A stretch of 64,000 bases of DNA, from contig NZ_JGYP01000001.1 in the NCBI RefSeq assembly GCF_000741525.1, positions 62,001 to 126,000 of the forward strand, read 5' to 3'. The DNA is from Bifidobacterium bohemicum DSM 22767 (lineage in GTDB: Bacteria; Actinomycetota; Actinomycetes; Actinomycetales; Bifidobacteriaceae). Shown here piece by piece: positions 19,433 through 29,048 of this stretch. A program made the position numbers and the translations under genes. Within the stretch, counting starts at the first letter, position 1. The number at the start of each line of letters is the position of its first letter. The notes under the pieces were generated by a model. It searched no databases and was not told the DNA's origin. It saw only the letters and a list, made by a program, of their open reading frames with translations.

Positions 19433-21511
19433 ATGTTGCGAGAATTTCAGCTTGATCCCATTACCAAAACTACCGATGAGGACACTATTTACTCCCTGAT
19501 CGCAAAGCGTGCCGCCAGAGATCCAGAAGGCATGATTGCGCAATGGCAGGATGATGACACCCACCAGTGGGTCGGCGTCAATGCCGGTCAGATGCTGGAC
19601 ACCGTTCGACAGGTCGCCAAGGGGCTGATGGGCTTGGGCGTCAGGGCGGGCAGTATGGTCGTCATCTATGCTGCCACGTGCTATCAATGGGGAATCGTGG
19701 ACTTCGCTTGTGCGGCGATCGGTGCCGTGAGCGTGCCGATTTATGAGACCGACTCGCCCAAACAAGCGTCGCATATCGTCAAAGAGGTGAACCCGATTGT
19801 CGCATTCGCCGATGATTCACAACATGCTCAAACCTTAGAGGAACTGCGTCATGAGCACAATGAACTCAAATACGTTTTCTCCTTCACTCAGGACGGTCTG
19901 AATGCGGTGGCTGATTTCGGCCGTTCCATCGACGATGCTGATCTCGACAGGGCAATCAGCCGGGTCAAGGCCGACGACATGCTCACCATCGTCTATACGT
20001 CCGGTTCCACAGGAGCCCCTAAAGGCGTGATGCTTTCGCATCGAAATTTCGTTTCGACCGTATTCATCGGCTGGGCGGTGCTCGACGACATGCTCTATCA
20101 GCCCAGCCGCCTGTTGCTCTTCCTGCCCCTGGCCCATTGCTTTGCCAGGTACATCCAATATGTGGCCATCGGCTCACAGGGCGTGGTCGGCTATACGTCC
20201 AACACGAAACGTCTGTTGTCCGATCTTCGAACCTTCAAACCTACGTATCTGCTCGGTGTTCCTCGTGTGTTCGAAAAGGTCTACAATGCCGCATCCCAAA
20301 AGGCCGGAGCGGGTCTGCAGGGTCGGGTGTTCAACAACTCCTTCACCCACTTCGTCAAGTGGTCGAAGGATGAGCAGGACGGGAATGGCCACACGCTGCT
20401 CGAAAAGGCGAAGCACTCCTTCTACATGAAGACGGTCGGAGCTTCCGTGCGCAGCGCCCTGGGGCCGAACCTTAAATATCTCGCCTGTGGCGGAGCTCCC
20501 ATGAATGCAGACCTGGCGCATTTCTTCAACGGCATGGATGGCATTACGTTCATTCAAGGATACGGCATGACCGAAACCGCTGCACCCTGCATTGTCGCTT
20601 TCCAGGATTTCAACAAGGTCGGTGCCGTCGGCCGTCCCGGCTCGGGTATCGCCGTCAAGTTGGCCGATGACGACGAATTGCTCATTAACGGCGAGGACGT
20701 GTTCCTTGGATACTACAAGCAACCGGAGTTGACGGCGGAGGCCACCGAGCCTGGTGGTTGGGTCCATTCAGGCGATATCGCGCAGATCGACGACGATGGC
20801 TTCGTCTACATCACTGGCCGCAAAAAGGACATCATCATCACCGCCGGTGGCAAGAACATCAGCCCCGCGCCTTTGGAAGACGTTATCGGCACATGTCCGC
20901 TGGTTTCCCATGCCGTGGTGATTGGTGACGGCAAGCCTTTCATTTCAGCACTTATTGAGCTTGAGCCAGACATGGTTCGTTCGTGGCTGAAGGCCAGTGG
21001 CATGGACAGCAGCATGCCGATGTCGCAAATCGCGCAGAACGACGCCGTCCGTGCCAATATCCAGCAGTATGTCGATCAGGCGAACAGCACTGTTTCCCGT
21101 GCGGAATCCGTTCGTAAATTCGTTGTTCTTGAAGACGAGTTCACCCAGGAGGCCGGCACTCTCACCCCTAGCATGAAGGTCGTGCGTCCCAAGGTGCTTG
21201 AGAAGTATGCGGATGTCATCAACAACCAGATCTATGCTCCCAAGGCAGGCGTACGACAGGCTCCCTCGGCGGCCGTGGAACTGATCGACCGAGCCGCAGT
21301 GTCCGTGCGTCAGGCCAGCGACGCGGTGAGCCCTAAGGTTCGCAAAGCCTTCGATCAGGCCAAGCAAAGCGTCAATGGCCATATGAAAGCCGATGACGGT
21401 TCAGTCGAGTCAGATACCGGCGCACAAGTCACGGGTGGCACGGATGTGGTAACTTCCGGTGAGGGTGCCAAACTAGGTTCGACACCAGACCAGAGCGACA
21501 AAGAGGAGTAG
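19433..21511 (+). CDS. fadD: long-chain acyl-CoA synthetase (AMP-forming)
   Basis: A 692-residue ANL-superfamily adenylating enzyme that activates fatty acids to acyl-AMP and then acyl-CoA. The phosphate-binding loop IVYTSGSTGAPKGVMLSHRN lies near residue 186, the second motif is FIQGYGMTETAAP, the hinge region is WVHSGDIAQIDDDGFVYITGRKKDIIITAGGKNISP, and the C-terminal domain follows. It resembles the ACSBG/FadD15-type long-chain enzymes. After about residue 605 there is a roughly 90-residue extension rich in Ala, Ser, Asp and Gly that is not part of the catalytic fold. The ATG is placed for a leaderless transcript. def follows after six bases, suggesting one operon. Confidence 0.93.
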   Translation: MLREFQLDPITKTTDEDTIYSLIAKRAARDPEGMIAQWQDDDTHQWVGVNAGQMLDTVRQVAKGLMGLGVRAGSMVVIYAATCYQWGIVDFACAAIGAVSVPIYETDSPKQASHIVKEVNPIVAFADDSQHAQTLEELRHEHNELKYVFSFTQDGLNAVADFGRSIDDADLDRAISRVKADDMLTIVYTSGSTGAPKGVMLSHRNFVSTVFIGWAVLDDMLYQPSRLLLFLPLAHCFARYIQYVAIGSQGVVGYTSNTKRLLSDLRTFKPTYLLGVPRVFEKVYNAASQKAGAGLQGRVFNNSFTHFVKWSKDEQDGNGHTLLEKAKHSFYMKTVGASVRSALGPNLKYLACGGAPMNADLAHFFNGMDGITFIQGYGMTETAAPCIVAFQDFNKVGAVGRPGSGIAVKLADDDELLINGEDVFLGYYKQPELTAEATEPGGWVHSGDIAQIDDDGFVYITGRKKDIIITAGGKNISPAPLEDVIGTCPLVSHAVVIGDGKPFISALIELEPDMVRSWLKASGMDSSMPMSQIAQNDAVRANIQQYVDQANSTVSRAESVRKFVVLEDEFTQEAGTLTPSMKVVRPKVLEKYADVINNQIYAPKAGVRQAPSAAVELIDRAAVSVRQASDAVSPKVRKAFDQAKQSVNGHMKADDGSVESDTGAQVTGGTDVVTSGEGAKLGSTPDQSDKEE

Positions 21512-21517
21512 TTTATC

Positions 21518-22006
21518 GTGTCATTGCGAACGATTCGGGTAGTGCCCGATCCGGTACTGCGCACACCTTGCGAACCCATAACGACGATTACGTCGGCGGT
21601 CCGCCGTCTCATCCAAGACCTGTTGGATACGGTTGACGATCCAGGTCGAGCCGGTCTTTCAGCCAATCAGATCGGTGTGAATCTGCGTGCATTTTCCTAC
21701 AATATCGACGGCAGGCTCGGCTACGTAATCAACCCCGTGATCGAGCAGACCAGTGGGGAGCAATACGGTGACGAAGGGTGCCTGTCGTTGCCGAACCTGT
21801 GGTACAAGACTCGACGAGCGGATTATGCGCGGGTTCGTGGCATCGACCTTGACGGCAAAACCATCGTCGTTGAGGGTCGCGGTCTTATGGGTCGAATGTT
21901 GCAGCATGAAACCGATCATCTTGACGGGCATGTCTACATCGATCGTTTGGAAAAGGATGAGCGGCGCGAGGCATTACGGTTCATGCGTAAACAGAGCGCA
22001 CGCTAA
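21518..22006 (+). CDS. def: peptide deformylase
   Basis: A 162-residue Fe/Zn enzyme that removes the N-formyl group from new proteins. The three family motifs are present: GLSANQIG (motif 1, normally GxGLAAxQ), EGCLSLP (motif 2, with the metal-binding Cys) and QHETDHLDG (motif 3, HExxD/H). In motif 1 an Ala is Ser and in motif 3 the order HETDH matches type I/III deformylases. The start is a GTG at 21518, six bases after the acyl-CoA synthetase stop, with AAAGAGGAG acting as ribosome site inside the upstream gene's end. A hairpin follows the stop. Confidence 0.93.
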   Translation: MSLRTIRVVPDPVLRTPCEPITTITSAVRRLIQDLLDTVDDPGRAGLSANQIGVNLRAFSYNIDGRLGYVINPVIEQTSGEQYGDEGCLSLPNLWYKTRRADYARVRGIDLDGKTIVVEGRGLMGRMLQHETDHLDGHVYIDRLEKDERREALRFMRKQSAR

Positions 22007-22016
22007 ATCGTGGGGC

Positions 22017-22055
22017 ATCTCGCCGTATTCGTCAAGGAAGAGCATGCGGCGAGAT
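22017..22055 (+). terminator. hairpin after def
   Basis: A perfect 9-bp stem (ATCTCGCCG 22017-22025, CGGCGAGAT 22047-22055) starts 11 bases after the def stop. The loop is 21 bases and no T-run follows, so termination strength is uncertain. Confidence 0.45.
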
Positions 22056-22285
22056 ATGGTATGTGGCATGCCGATATTTCGAACATTCGAACTTGCAACA
22101 CGCCGAACACTGCCCCAGATACGACGGGGTTATGTCTAGACTGGTACCTGTTTGCAGTATGAAGGCACCGGACACGTCGGAAGCGTCATCAGGGTGTATG
22201 TCGGCTTGCGTCGCTGCGAACCGTTGCGGCAACGTAAGCCGTAGAATAGACCAGATATACCAGAAGATGCAAGGAACCTCCGCAC

Positions 22286-24136
22286 ATGTACGTCGATCCT
22301 ACGCGCAATCAAAACGCCGGGAATCTCCGGTGGATTCTGCCTTATTGCAAGCCCGACCTACCTCGTGTGATCGGCTCGGTCATTTTGTTGTTCGTCAATG
22401 ATGCCATGGCCATCGCTTTGCCGATTCTTGGGGGCGTTATCGTTGATGAGGTAATCACCAAACGTCACTTGGAACTGCTCACAAAGCTGTGCGTGGCCAT
22501 GGTGTTGCTCACTCTCGTACGGGTCGGATCGCGATACGGCTATCAGATGTGGATGGAACGTTTCGGACAGAATTCCATATTCCGTCTCGTAAGCGACGAA
22601 TATGAGAAACTGCACGAACTCGACTTCACCTATTTCAATCACACACGCAATGGCGACATTATGAGCCGCATGACTTCCGATACCGACGCAATCCGTCATT
22701 TCCTCAGCTGGGTGAGCTACCAGCTGGCGGACTGTATCGTGATGTTCGTGGCCGCACTGGCGGCTATGTTCGTGCTCAGCTGGCCGTTGGCATTGGCTTT
22801 GGCATGCGTCACTCCGATTCTTTTCTTCCTGACGCGTCAGCTGTCCACGCACGCGGCACCGCTGTTCTATGCGGTGCGTAACTCGCTGGCAGATCTGAAC
22901 TCCATGGTCGAGGAAAACATCGAAGGCAATAGGGTCGTCAAGGCGTTTGTGCGTGAGGACTACGAAACGCAGAAGTTTGACGAGCGTAATGACGATTACA
23001 TGCAACGAAACATGGACGCGGCCTACAACAATCGCAGGTTCATGCCTTGGCTGGATGGGCTGGGCTTTTCGCTTCAACTGATTACTTTGGGCTTTGGCGG
23101 TCTGCTGGTCATCAAGGGCAATATGACATTGGGCGCGTTAGTGAGCTTCAATTCGATGTTGTGGATGCTCGACGGCCCCGTGCGCCAATCAGGCTGGTTG
23201 ATTAATGACTGGCAGCGTTTTGATGCAAGTTGCGTGAAGATCCGGCGTTTGCTGACGGCCACAGCTCGCATCCAAGAGAAACCGGACGCGAAACAGACCG
23301 TGGCTCAGGCTGTGGACATCCGTAAACGTGTCGGCATTGCTCAGCCGTCCACCACTCCGGAGCGTATCAGTGGTGAAATTCGTTTCGATCATGTCAGCTT
23401 TGCCTTCCCGGACGATCCGCATACGCCGATTCTCAAGGATCTCAACTTCCTGGTGCCGGCTGGCACAAAACTGGGGATCCTGGGGGAGACGGGCTCCGGA
23501 AAGTCTACATTGGTCAACCTTATTGCCCGCTTCTACGACCCGACGGTGGGTAATGTGTTCATTGACGGCATAGACGCGCGTGAGTGGCCGCTGGCGACCC
23601 TACGCAGCCAAGTGAGCATCGTTGCACAGGATACCTTCCTGTTTTCTGACACCATTGGCGGCAACATCAGTTTTGGAGCCACAAGACGTGACGATCCGGA
23701 GTATATCCGCAAAGTGTCGTCGGTGGCGGGCGCCGATGCATTCATCCGTTCAATGCCGCAAGGCTACGATACCGTGGTAGGCGAACGAGGCGTGGGGCTG
23801 TCCGGCGGACAGAAGCAACGGCTGAGCCTGGCCAGAGCATTGGCGGATGATCCGCCCATCCTCATCATGGATGACACGACGTCAGCCGTCGATATGGAGA
23901 CGGAAGCCGGAATCCAGAAACAACTGTCGAATCTTGACGCCTCCAAAACGATCGTCACCATCGCACATCGCATCTCATCGATCAAGGATGCGAATCTGAT
24001 TCTTGTCCTGGAACATGGGCGTATCGTGGAACGCGGCACCCATGAGGACCTTGTGTCCGCTCATGGACGTTATTGGTCAATCTATAGAAAGCAACTTGGC
24101 CTTGAAGCCGGCAAGTCGCAGGGATTCGAGAAGTAG
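22286..24136 (+). CDS. ABC exporter half-subunit with degenerate catalytic site
   Basis: A 616-residue half-transporter: six membrane helices (about residues 25-320) followed by an ATPase domain. Walker A is GETGSGKST (near residue 400), the signature is LSGGQ (near 505), and the H-loop is IAHRI. Walker B reads ILIMDDTTSAVD, so the catalytic Glu is replaced by Asp, the hallmark of the degenerate site in heterodimeric exporters such as BmrC/BmrD or TM287/288. Its partner follows nine bases later and has the normal Glu. Exported substrates of such pairs include drugs, lipids and peptides; the substrate here cannot be told. ATG 22286 has AAGGA ten bases upstream. Confidence 0.93.
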   Translation: MYVDPTRNQNAGNLRWILPYCKPDLPRVIGSVILLFVNDAMAIALPILGGVIVDEVITKRHLELLTKLCVAMVLLTLVRVGSRYGYQMWMERFGQNSIFRLVSDEYEKLHELDFTYFNHTRNGDIMSRMTSDTDAIRHFLSWVSYQLADCIVMFVAALAAMFVLSWPLALALACVTPILFFLTRQLSTHAAPLFYAVRNSLADLNSMVEENIEGNRVVKAFVREDYETQKFDERNDDYMQRNMDAAYNNRRFMPWLDGLGFSLQLITLGFGGLLVIKGNMTLGALVSFNSMLWMLDGPVRQSGWLINDWQRFDASCVKIRRLLTATARIQEKPDAKQTVAQAVDIRKRVGIAQPSTTPERISGEIRFDHVSFAFPDDPHTPILKDLNFLVPAGTKLGILGETGSGKSTLVNLIARFYDPTVGNVFIDGIDAREWPLATLRSQVSIVAQDTFLFSDTIGGNISFGATRRDDPEYIRKVSSVAGADAFIRSMPQGYDTVVGERGVGLSGGQKQRLSLARALADDPPILIMDDTTSAVDMETEAGIQKQLSNLDASKTIVTIAHRISSIKDANLILVLEHGRIVERGTHEDLVSAHGRYWSIYRKQLGLEAGKSQGFEK

Positions 24137-24144
24137 GGGGCGAA

Positions 24145-25947
24145 ATGGCACAGCGTAATACATATAAAGAGGACGAGGAACTCGAAGAAAAAATCAACCT
24201 TCACGACATCATCCGCATCGCCGCGTACCTCAAACCGTATTCCGGGCAGGTTGCACGCATCGTATCGGTCGTCGTGATGATGAGCTGCATCAACGTTGCC
24301 GGCCCTTACCTGACCAAGATCATGATCGACACGGCCATTCCTCGGAAAGACATCACGCTTCTTGCTCAACTGTCCGGACTCTTGGCGGTACTGATCGTTC
24401 TTTACGAAATAGGCGTGCGTTACCGCACCGTGGCCATTACCAGAGTCGGACAGTCGATGCTCAAGGACATGCGTCGAGATCTGTTCACCCACATCCAGAC
24501 CTTGCCGTTCAGCTATTTTGACTCCCGTCCTCATGGCAAGATTCTGGTGCGTGTAGTCAATTACGTCAACACGTTGTCCGACACACTTTCAAGCGGGCTG
24601 ATCAATGTCATCTCCGATATCTTCACGTTCGTGGTCACGCTTGTGGTAATGTTCGCCATCGATTGGCAATTGGCTTTATGGAGCCTGATCCTCTTCCCGT
24701 TGTTGGTTGTCTGGGTGCGCATATTACAAATTTGGCAGCGTCGTGCCTACCAGGTTTTGTCGAACAAGCAAAGCAATCTCAACGCATATATCCACGAATC
24801 CATCGCAGGGATCAAAACCACGCAGACCTTTGCTCGCGAAAAGAAGCAGTTCGACACTTTCCAGGAACAACAGGGCATTGTGCGTTCCCAGTGGATGAAA
24901 GCGGTGCACATCCAGAGCCTGATGTGGCCCGGCGTGCAGACCATTTCATCAATCACCATCGCATTCATCTATTACGTCGGAATCATGCAGTTCGGAGGGG
25001 TGAAGGTCACCACCGGCGTATTGATCGCTTTTCTTGGCTACGCGAACAACTTCTGGAACCCAATCATCGATATCGGCAATTTCTACAATCAGCTGATCAC
25101 CTGCTCGGCCTATCTTGAGCGCATCTTTGAGACGATGGACATCAAACCGTCGATTACAGACAGGCCCAACGCCGCTCCGCTGCCGCCCATCCGAGGCAGA
25201 GTTGACTTCAATGATGTCGTTTTCCGATATGAACCGGAAGGGCGTAACATCCTCAACCTCGTCGACTTCCACATTGAGCCGGGCAAGACCATTGCGCTCG
25301 TAGGTCCCACGGGAGCGGGCAAAACCACCATCATCAATCTGCTGTCGCGCTTCTATGACGTTTCGGAAGGGTCCGTTACCGTGGACGGCTATGATGTGCG
25401 TGAGGTGACGCTTGCGTCGTTGCGCCGCCAAATGGGTGTGATGCTGCAGGACACATTCGTTTTCTCCGGCAATGTTCGTGAGAACATCCGTTACGGCAGG
25501 CTCGAAGCCACCGACCAAGAGGTTGAGAACGCCGCTCGCGCGGTGCATGCAGACGAGTTCATCCGACAGATGCCGGAAGGCTATGACACGATCGTCGAGG
25601 AGCGAGGATCAACCATGTCGGCAGGACAACGCCAGTTGATTTCCTTCGCACGCGTGCTGTTGGCCGATCCACGGATCCTCATCCTCGATGAAGCCACAAG
25701 CAATATTGACACACGAACCGAAGAGGCGTTGCAGGCCGGTCTGAATAACCTGCTCAAGGGGAGGACCTCGTTCATCATTGCCCATCGGCTATCGACAATC
25801 GAAAACGCGGATGAAATCTTCTACATCGACCATGGTCAGATTGTGGAGCATGGGTCGCATGAGAAATTGCTGAGGCAAAAGGGCGCGTACTATCGCCTCT
25901 ACGAGTCGCAGTATGCCATGTTGAAAGTCGAGGATCCGGACCGGTAA
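24145..25947 (+). CDS. ABC exporter half-subunit, catalytically complete partner
   Basis: A 600-residue half-transporter: a charged N-terminus, six helices, then an ATPase domain with Walker A GPTGAGKTT (near residue 388), Q-loop, signature MSAGQ (near 492; family consensus LSGGQ), Walker B LILDEATSNID with the catalytic Glu, and H-loop IAHRLSTI. The altered signature pairs with the degenerate Walker B of the upstream partner, giving one canonical and one non-canonical ATP site in the heterodimer. It starts nine bases after the partner with a GGGGGCG-rich ribosome site, so the two are co-translated. It is probably a multidrug or lipid exporter. Confidence 0.93.
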   Translation: MAQRNTYKEDEELEEKINLHDIIRIAAYLKPYSGQVARIVSVVVMMSCINVAGPYLTKIMIDTAIPRKDITLLAQLSGLLAVLIVLYEIGVRYRTVAITRVGQSMLKDMRRDLFTHIQTLPFSYFDSRPHGKILVRVVNYVNTLSDTLSSGLINVISDIFTFVVTLVVMFAIDWQLALWSLILFPLLVVWVRILQIWQRRAYQVLSNKQSNLNAYIHESIAGIKTTQTFAREKKQFDTFQEQQGIVRSQWMKAVHIQSLMWPGVQTISSITIAFIYYVGIMQFGGVKVTTGVLIAFLGYANNFWNPIIDIGNFYNQLITCSAYLERIFETMDIKPSITDRPNAAPLPPIRGRVDFNDVVFRYEPEGRNILNLVDFHIEPGKTIALVGPTGAGKTTIINLLSRFYDVSEGSVTVDGYDVREVTLASLRRQMGVMLQDTFVFSGNVRENIRYGRLEATDQEVENAARAVHADEFIRQMPEGYDTIVEERGSTMSAGQRQLISFARVLLADPRILILDEATSNIDTRTEEALQAGLNNLLKGRTSFIIAHRLSTIENADEIFYIDHGQIVEHGSHEKLLRQKGAYYRLYESQYAMLKVEDPDR

Positions 25948-26258
25948 ACGCCTCAGGTGTTTCCTGATGCCAAGATGCGGTTGTGGGTAGGGTGACGCCC
26001 TTTTCGCAGTAGGTCGAATGAGGAGTGTTTATACTCAGGGTATGGTATCGTCTAGGTTTGTGCGTCGTATGGGCCCGTGGGTGTCACGCCATCATGGACT
26101 CGCTGCCTGCAGTCAAGGCAACACCGACCTGACGCACGGAAAACGCGTCATGCGCGTGATGGGCTGTGTCGGTCGGCGTATTCGGTAATGCAAAAACCGG
26201 AAACGTTGCATGCAGACCTGCATGACCAGGCAATAACCGACTGAAAGGTAGCAGTATC
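25948..26258 (+). promoter_or_regulatory. leader region of rpsB
   Basis: About 310 bases with no gene between the exporter operon and rpsB. An AT-rich stretch around 26028-26056 contains TATACT and TATGGTATCG, either of which may be a -10 element. Around 26207-26226 are overlapping TGCATG/CATGCA units (TTGCATGCAGACCTGCATG) that can fold into a small hairpin just before the ribosome site GAAAGG. A leader of this size would allow feedback control of rpsB, but I recognise no described S2-binding motif. Confidence 0.4.
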
Positions 26259-27092
26259 ATGGCTCAAATCACAATGAGCGAAATGCTGAAGGCAGGCTTG
26301 CACTTCGGCCATCAGACCCGTCGCTGGAACCCGAAGATGAAGCAGTACATCCTCACCTCCCGCAACGGCATTCACATCATCAACCTGTTCAAATCGCTCG
26401 ACATGATCGACACCGCGTACGATTTCATCAAGCAGACCGTTGCTCACAATGGTACCGTTCTGTTCGTCGGCACCAAGAAGCAGGCTCAGGAAGCCATCGC
26501 GACTCAGGCGACCCGTGTGAACATGCCGTACGTTTCGGAGCGTTGGCTGGGTGGTATGCTCACCAACTTCCAGACGGTTTCCAAGCGTGTTGCTCGCCTG
26601 AAGGAACTCGAGGAGATGGACTTCACCGATGTGCGCGGCTCTGGACTGACGAAGAAGGAGCTCCTGCTGCTCGAGCGCGAGAAGAACAAACTCGAGAAGC
26701 AGCTTGGCGGCATCCGTAACATGAACCGCACGCCCTCGGCGATGTTCGTCGTGGACATCAACAAGGAGGCACTTGCTGTTGAGGAAGCCCACAAGCTGGG
26801 CATTCCGGTCGTTGCAATCGCCGACACCAACACCGATCCCGACCTGGTCAACTATCCGATTCCGGCCAACGATGACGCCATCCGTGGCATCGAACTGCTT
26901 ACCAGCCTTATGGCCGATGCGGTGGCCGACGGTCTTTTGGAACGCAGCGGCAAGGCTGAAAAGACCGAGGACAGGACCGAGCAGCCTATGGCCGCTTGGG
27001 AGAAGGATCTGTTGAAGGAAAACGACGACAAGTCCGAAGCCGCGGCCAAGTCCGCGGTCGGGGAGTCGAAGGCTGAAGAAGCCAAGGCCTGA
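26259..27092 (+). CDS. rpsB: 30S ribosomal protein S2
   Basis: A 277-residue protein with all S2 landmarks: [26 protein letters not shown] at the N-terminus, [14 protein letters not shown], the coiled-coil region with [11 protein letters not shown], and [37 protein letters not shown]. The C-terminal 40 residues are a charged Lys/Glu/Ala-rich tail, common in actinobacteria. ATG 26259 has GAAAGG upstream. rpsB and tsf are adjacent, separated by a strong hairpin, as in most bacteria. S2 binds last to the 30S head-body junction. Confidence 0.99.
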   Translation: MAQITMSEMLKAGLHFGHQTRRWNPKMKQYILTSRNGIHIINLFKSLDMIDTAYDFIKQTVAHNGTVLFVGTKKQAQEAIATQATRVNMPYVSERWLGGMLTNFQTVSKRVARLKELEEMDFTDVRGSGLTKKELLLLEREKNKLEKQLGGIRNMNRTPSAMFVVDINKEALAVEEAHKLGIPVVAIADTNTDPDLVNYPIPANDDAIRGIELLTSLMADAVADGLLERSGKAEKTEDRTEQPMAAWEKDLLKENDDKSEAAAKSAVGESKAEEAKA

Positions 27093-27103
27093 CCTACCGG
27101 TGT

Positions 27104-27146
27104 CATCGGCGGTGCGCAGACCTGTCCGGCCGGCGCACCGCCGATG
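27104..27146 (+). terminator. long GC-rich hairpin between rpsB and tsf
   Basis: A perfect 14-bp stem (27104-27117 with 27133-27146) around a 15-base loop, placed between the rpsB stop and the tsf ribosome site. No T-run follows. It probably attenuates read-through or is a processing site that sets the S2 to EF-Ts ratio. Confidence 0.6.
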
Positions 27147-27186
27147 ATGCATAGACGAGAATAAAAACTTATAAGGAGATACATAT

Positions 27187-28038
27187 ATGGCAGCAATCAC
27201 AGCAGCCCTTATCAAGCAGGTGCGCGAGGATACCGGCGCAGGCATGATGGACGTCAAGAAGGCGCTGACCGAGGCCGAGGGCGACGTCGCTCGCGCCAAG
27301 GAAATCATCCGTGCCAAGGGTATTCAGGCAGCCGGCAAGCGCGAAGGCCGTAGTGCTCAGGAAGGCACCATCGCCTCTCGAGTTGTCGATGTTGACGGCG
27401 GCCAGGCGGGCTATGCCGTCGAGCTCAACTCTGAAACCGATTTCGTGGCCAAGACCCCGAAGTTCATCGAATTTGCAAACGGTGTGCTCGACGACGCCAT
27501 CAGTGCAGACGCCAAGACAGCCGACGAGGTACTCTCGGCGAAGTCCGATAATGGCACCGTGAAGGAATCGGTCGAGGAGGCGGCAGCTCTCTTTGGCGAA
27601 CACGTCAAGGTCGGTCAGGTTGCGAAGGTCGAAGGCCCCAAGGTCGAGATCTATGCCCACAAGAAGTCCGCTGAAATGCCTCCGAGCATTGTGGCGATGG
27701 TCGCCACCGATGAGGCGGGAGCCGCCGTGGCCCATGAGGCCGCGCTGCAGATTTCCGCCATGGGCGCCAAATGGCTTTCTCGCGAGGATGTGCCGGCCGA
27801 TGTGGTTGAGTCCGAGCGTCGGGTAGCCACCGAGAAGTCCCAGGCCGAAGGCAAGCCGGAGCAGATCATCCCCAAGATCGTGGAAGGCCGTATGAATGCC
27901 TTCTATAAGGAGAATGTGCTGCTTGAGCAGGAATATGTCAAGGACACCTCCAAGTCCGTCGGCGATTTGTTCAAGCAGGCCGGTGGCAAGCTTCTGTCGT
28001 TCGCACGCATCGAAGTCGGCAAGGGCGACGAGAAGTGA
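27187..28038 (+). CDS. tsf: translation elongation factor Ts
   Basis: A 283-residue guanine nucleotide exchange factor for EF-Tu. The UBA-like N-terminus ALIKQVREDTGAGMMDVKKALTEAEGD is diagnostic, followed by AKGIQAAGKREGRSAQEG and the core VELNSETDFVAK, the motif that contacts EF-Tu. The C-terminal module ends normally. The ribosome site AAGGAGAT is close to ideal, six to seven bases before the ATG. It is followed by a terminator hairpin, so pyrH has a separate transcription start. Confidence 0.98.
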   Translation: MAAITAALIKQVREDTGAGMMDVKKALTEAEGDVARAKEIIRAKGIQAAGKREGRSAQEGTIASRVVDVDGGQAGYAVELNSETDFVAKTPKFIEFANGVLDDAISADAKTADEVLSAKSDNGTVKESVEEAAALFGEHVKVGQVAKVEGPKVEIYAHKKSAEMPPSIVAMVATDEAGAAVAHEAALQISAMGAKWLSREDVPADVVESERRVATEKSQAEGKPEQIIPKIVEGRMNAFYKENVLLEQEYVKDTSKSVGDLFKQAGGKLLSFARIEVGKGDEK

Positions 28039-28071
28039 CGACACACGCTTCTGATTAGCTTCAGAACTACG

Positions 28072-28105
28072 AGTGGGGTGGCATCTTCAAGGGTGCCGCC
28101 CCACT
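28072..28105 (+). terminator. hairpin terminator after tsf
   Basis: A 12-bp stem with one G-T wobble (AGTGGGGTGGCA 28072-28083 with TGCCGCCCCACT 28094-28105) and a 10-base loop, 34 bases after the tsf stop. There is no long T-run. Confidence 0.65.
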
Positions 28106-28202
28106 GTCGTATGAATTCGGTTGGCTTTTCTGTCGTTGTGGACAGATAATCTTGACAAGCGGTAATAGTGCGTTTGATTTCAGGGTGATGGAAAGGGTTC
28201 GT

Positions 28203-28952
28203 ATGACTGACCATGAAGATGCAAACAAACCTAGACGAGTATTGCTCAAGCTGTCGGGAGAGGCTTTCGGAGGTGGCAAAGTCGGCATTGACACTACCGT
28301 GATTCGCCGCATAGCTCAGGAAATCCACGCTGCCGTAGCACAAGGCGTGCAGGTGGCCATTGTGGTTGGCGGAGGTAATTTCTTCCGTGGTGCCGAATTG
28401 CAGCAGGCCGGCATCGAACGCACCCGTGGCGACTACATGGGCATGCTTGGCACGGTCATGAATTGTTTGGCGCTGCAGGACTTTCTCGAACAGGAAGGTC
28501 AGGCCACACGTGTCCAGACGGCCATCACCATGGGTCAGGTTGCTGAACCCTATATACCCCTCAAAGCCATTCGCCACTTGGAAAAAGGTCGTGTGGTGAT
28601 TTTCGGTGCTGGTGCCGGCATGCCATATTTCTCAACCGACACGGTTTCGATTCAGCGTTCGTTGGAGATCCATTGCGATGCCGTACTCATGGGCAAAAAC
28701 GGTGTGGATTGCGTCTATACGGCGGATCCGCGCAGAGATCCAACAGCAAAGCCGTTCAAGACATTGAGCTACAAACGGGCCTTGGTCGACAATCTTGCCG
28801 TAATGGATGCGGCAGCGCTTTCCATGGCACGGGACAACGATCAGCATATTCTCGTTTTCGGTTTGGAGCAGAAGGGCAACGTAACTAAGGCCTTGCTGGG
28901 CCAGCCGATTGGAACATTGGTGTCAAACCAAGAGTCGCAGGTTCTGGACTGA
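28203..28952 (+). CDS. pyrH: UMP kinase
   Basis: A 249-residue hexameric kinase of the amino acid kinase fold, converting UMP to UDP. Landmarks: [13 protein letters not shown] at the N-terminus, [63 protein letters not shown], and [13 protein letters not shown]. The frame is open from a TTG at 28152, but ATG 28203 (MTDHEDANK) has a GGAAAGGG ribosome site and gives the normal length. frr follows about 95 bases on, the usual order. Confidence 0.96.
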   Translation: MTDHEDANKPRRVLLKLSGEAFGGGKVGIDTTVIRRIAQEIHAAVAQGVQVAIVVGGGNFFRGAELQQAGIERTRGDYMGMLGTVMNCLALQDFLEQEGQATRVQTAITMGQVAEPYIPLKAIRHLEKGRVVIFGAGAGMPYFSTDTVSIQRSLEIHCDAVLMGKNGVDCVYTADPRRDPTAKPFKTLSYKRALVDNLAVMDAAALSMARDNDQHILVFGLEQKGNVTKALLGQPIGTLVSNQESQVLD

Positions 28953-29048
28953 CAACAACATCGAATCATCAGTAAAACCGTAACGTATAGGTCGATAGCA
29001 GTGAATGTAACCGTCGTCAGGCGGAGATTCAAATAATAAGGAGTTACA

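Noticed and set aside
26148..27317. A 389-codon open frame opposite rpsB
   Set aside because: It mirrors rpsB codon use; a similar mirror frame (291 codons) lies opposite tsf. No protein family resemblance.
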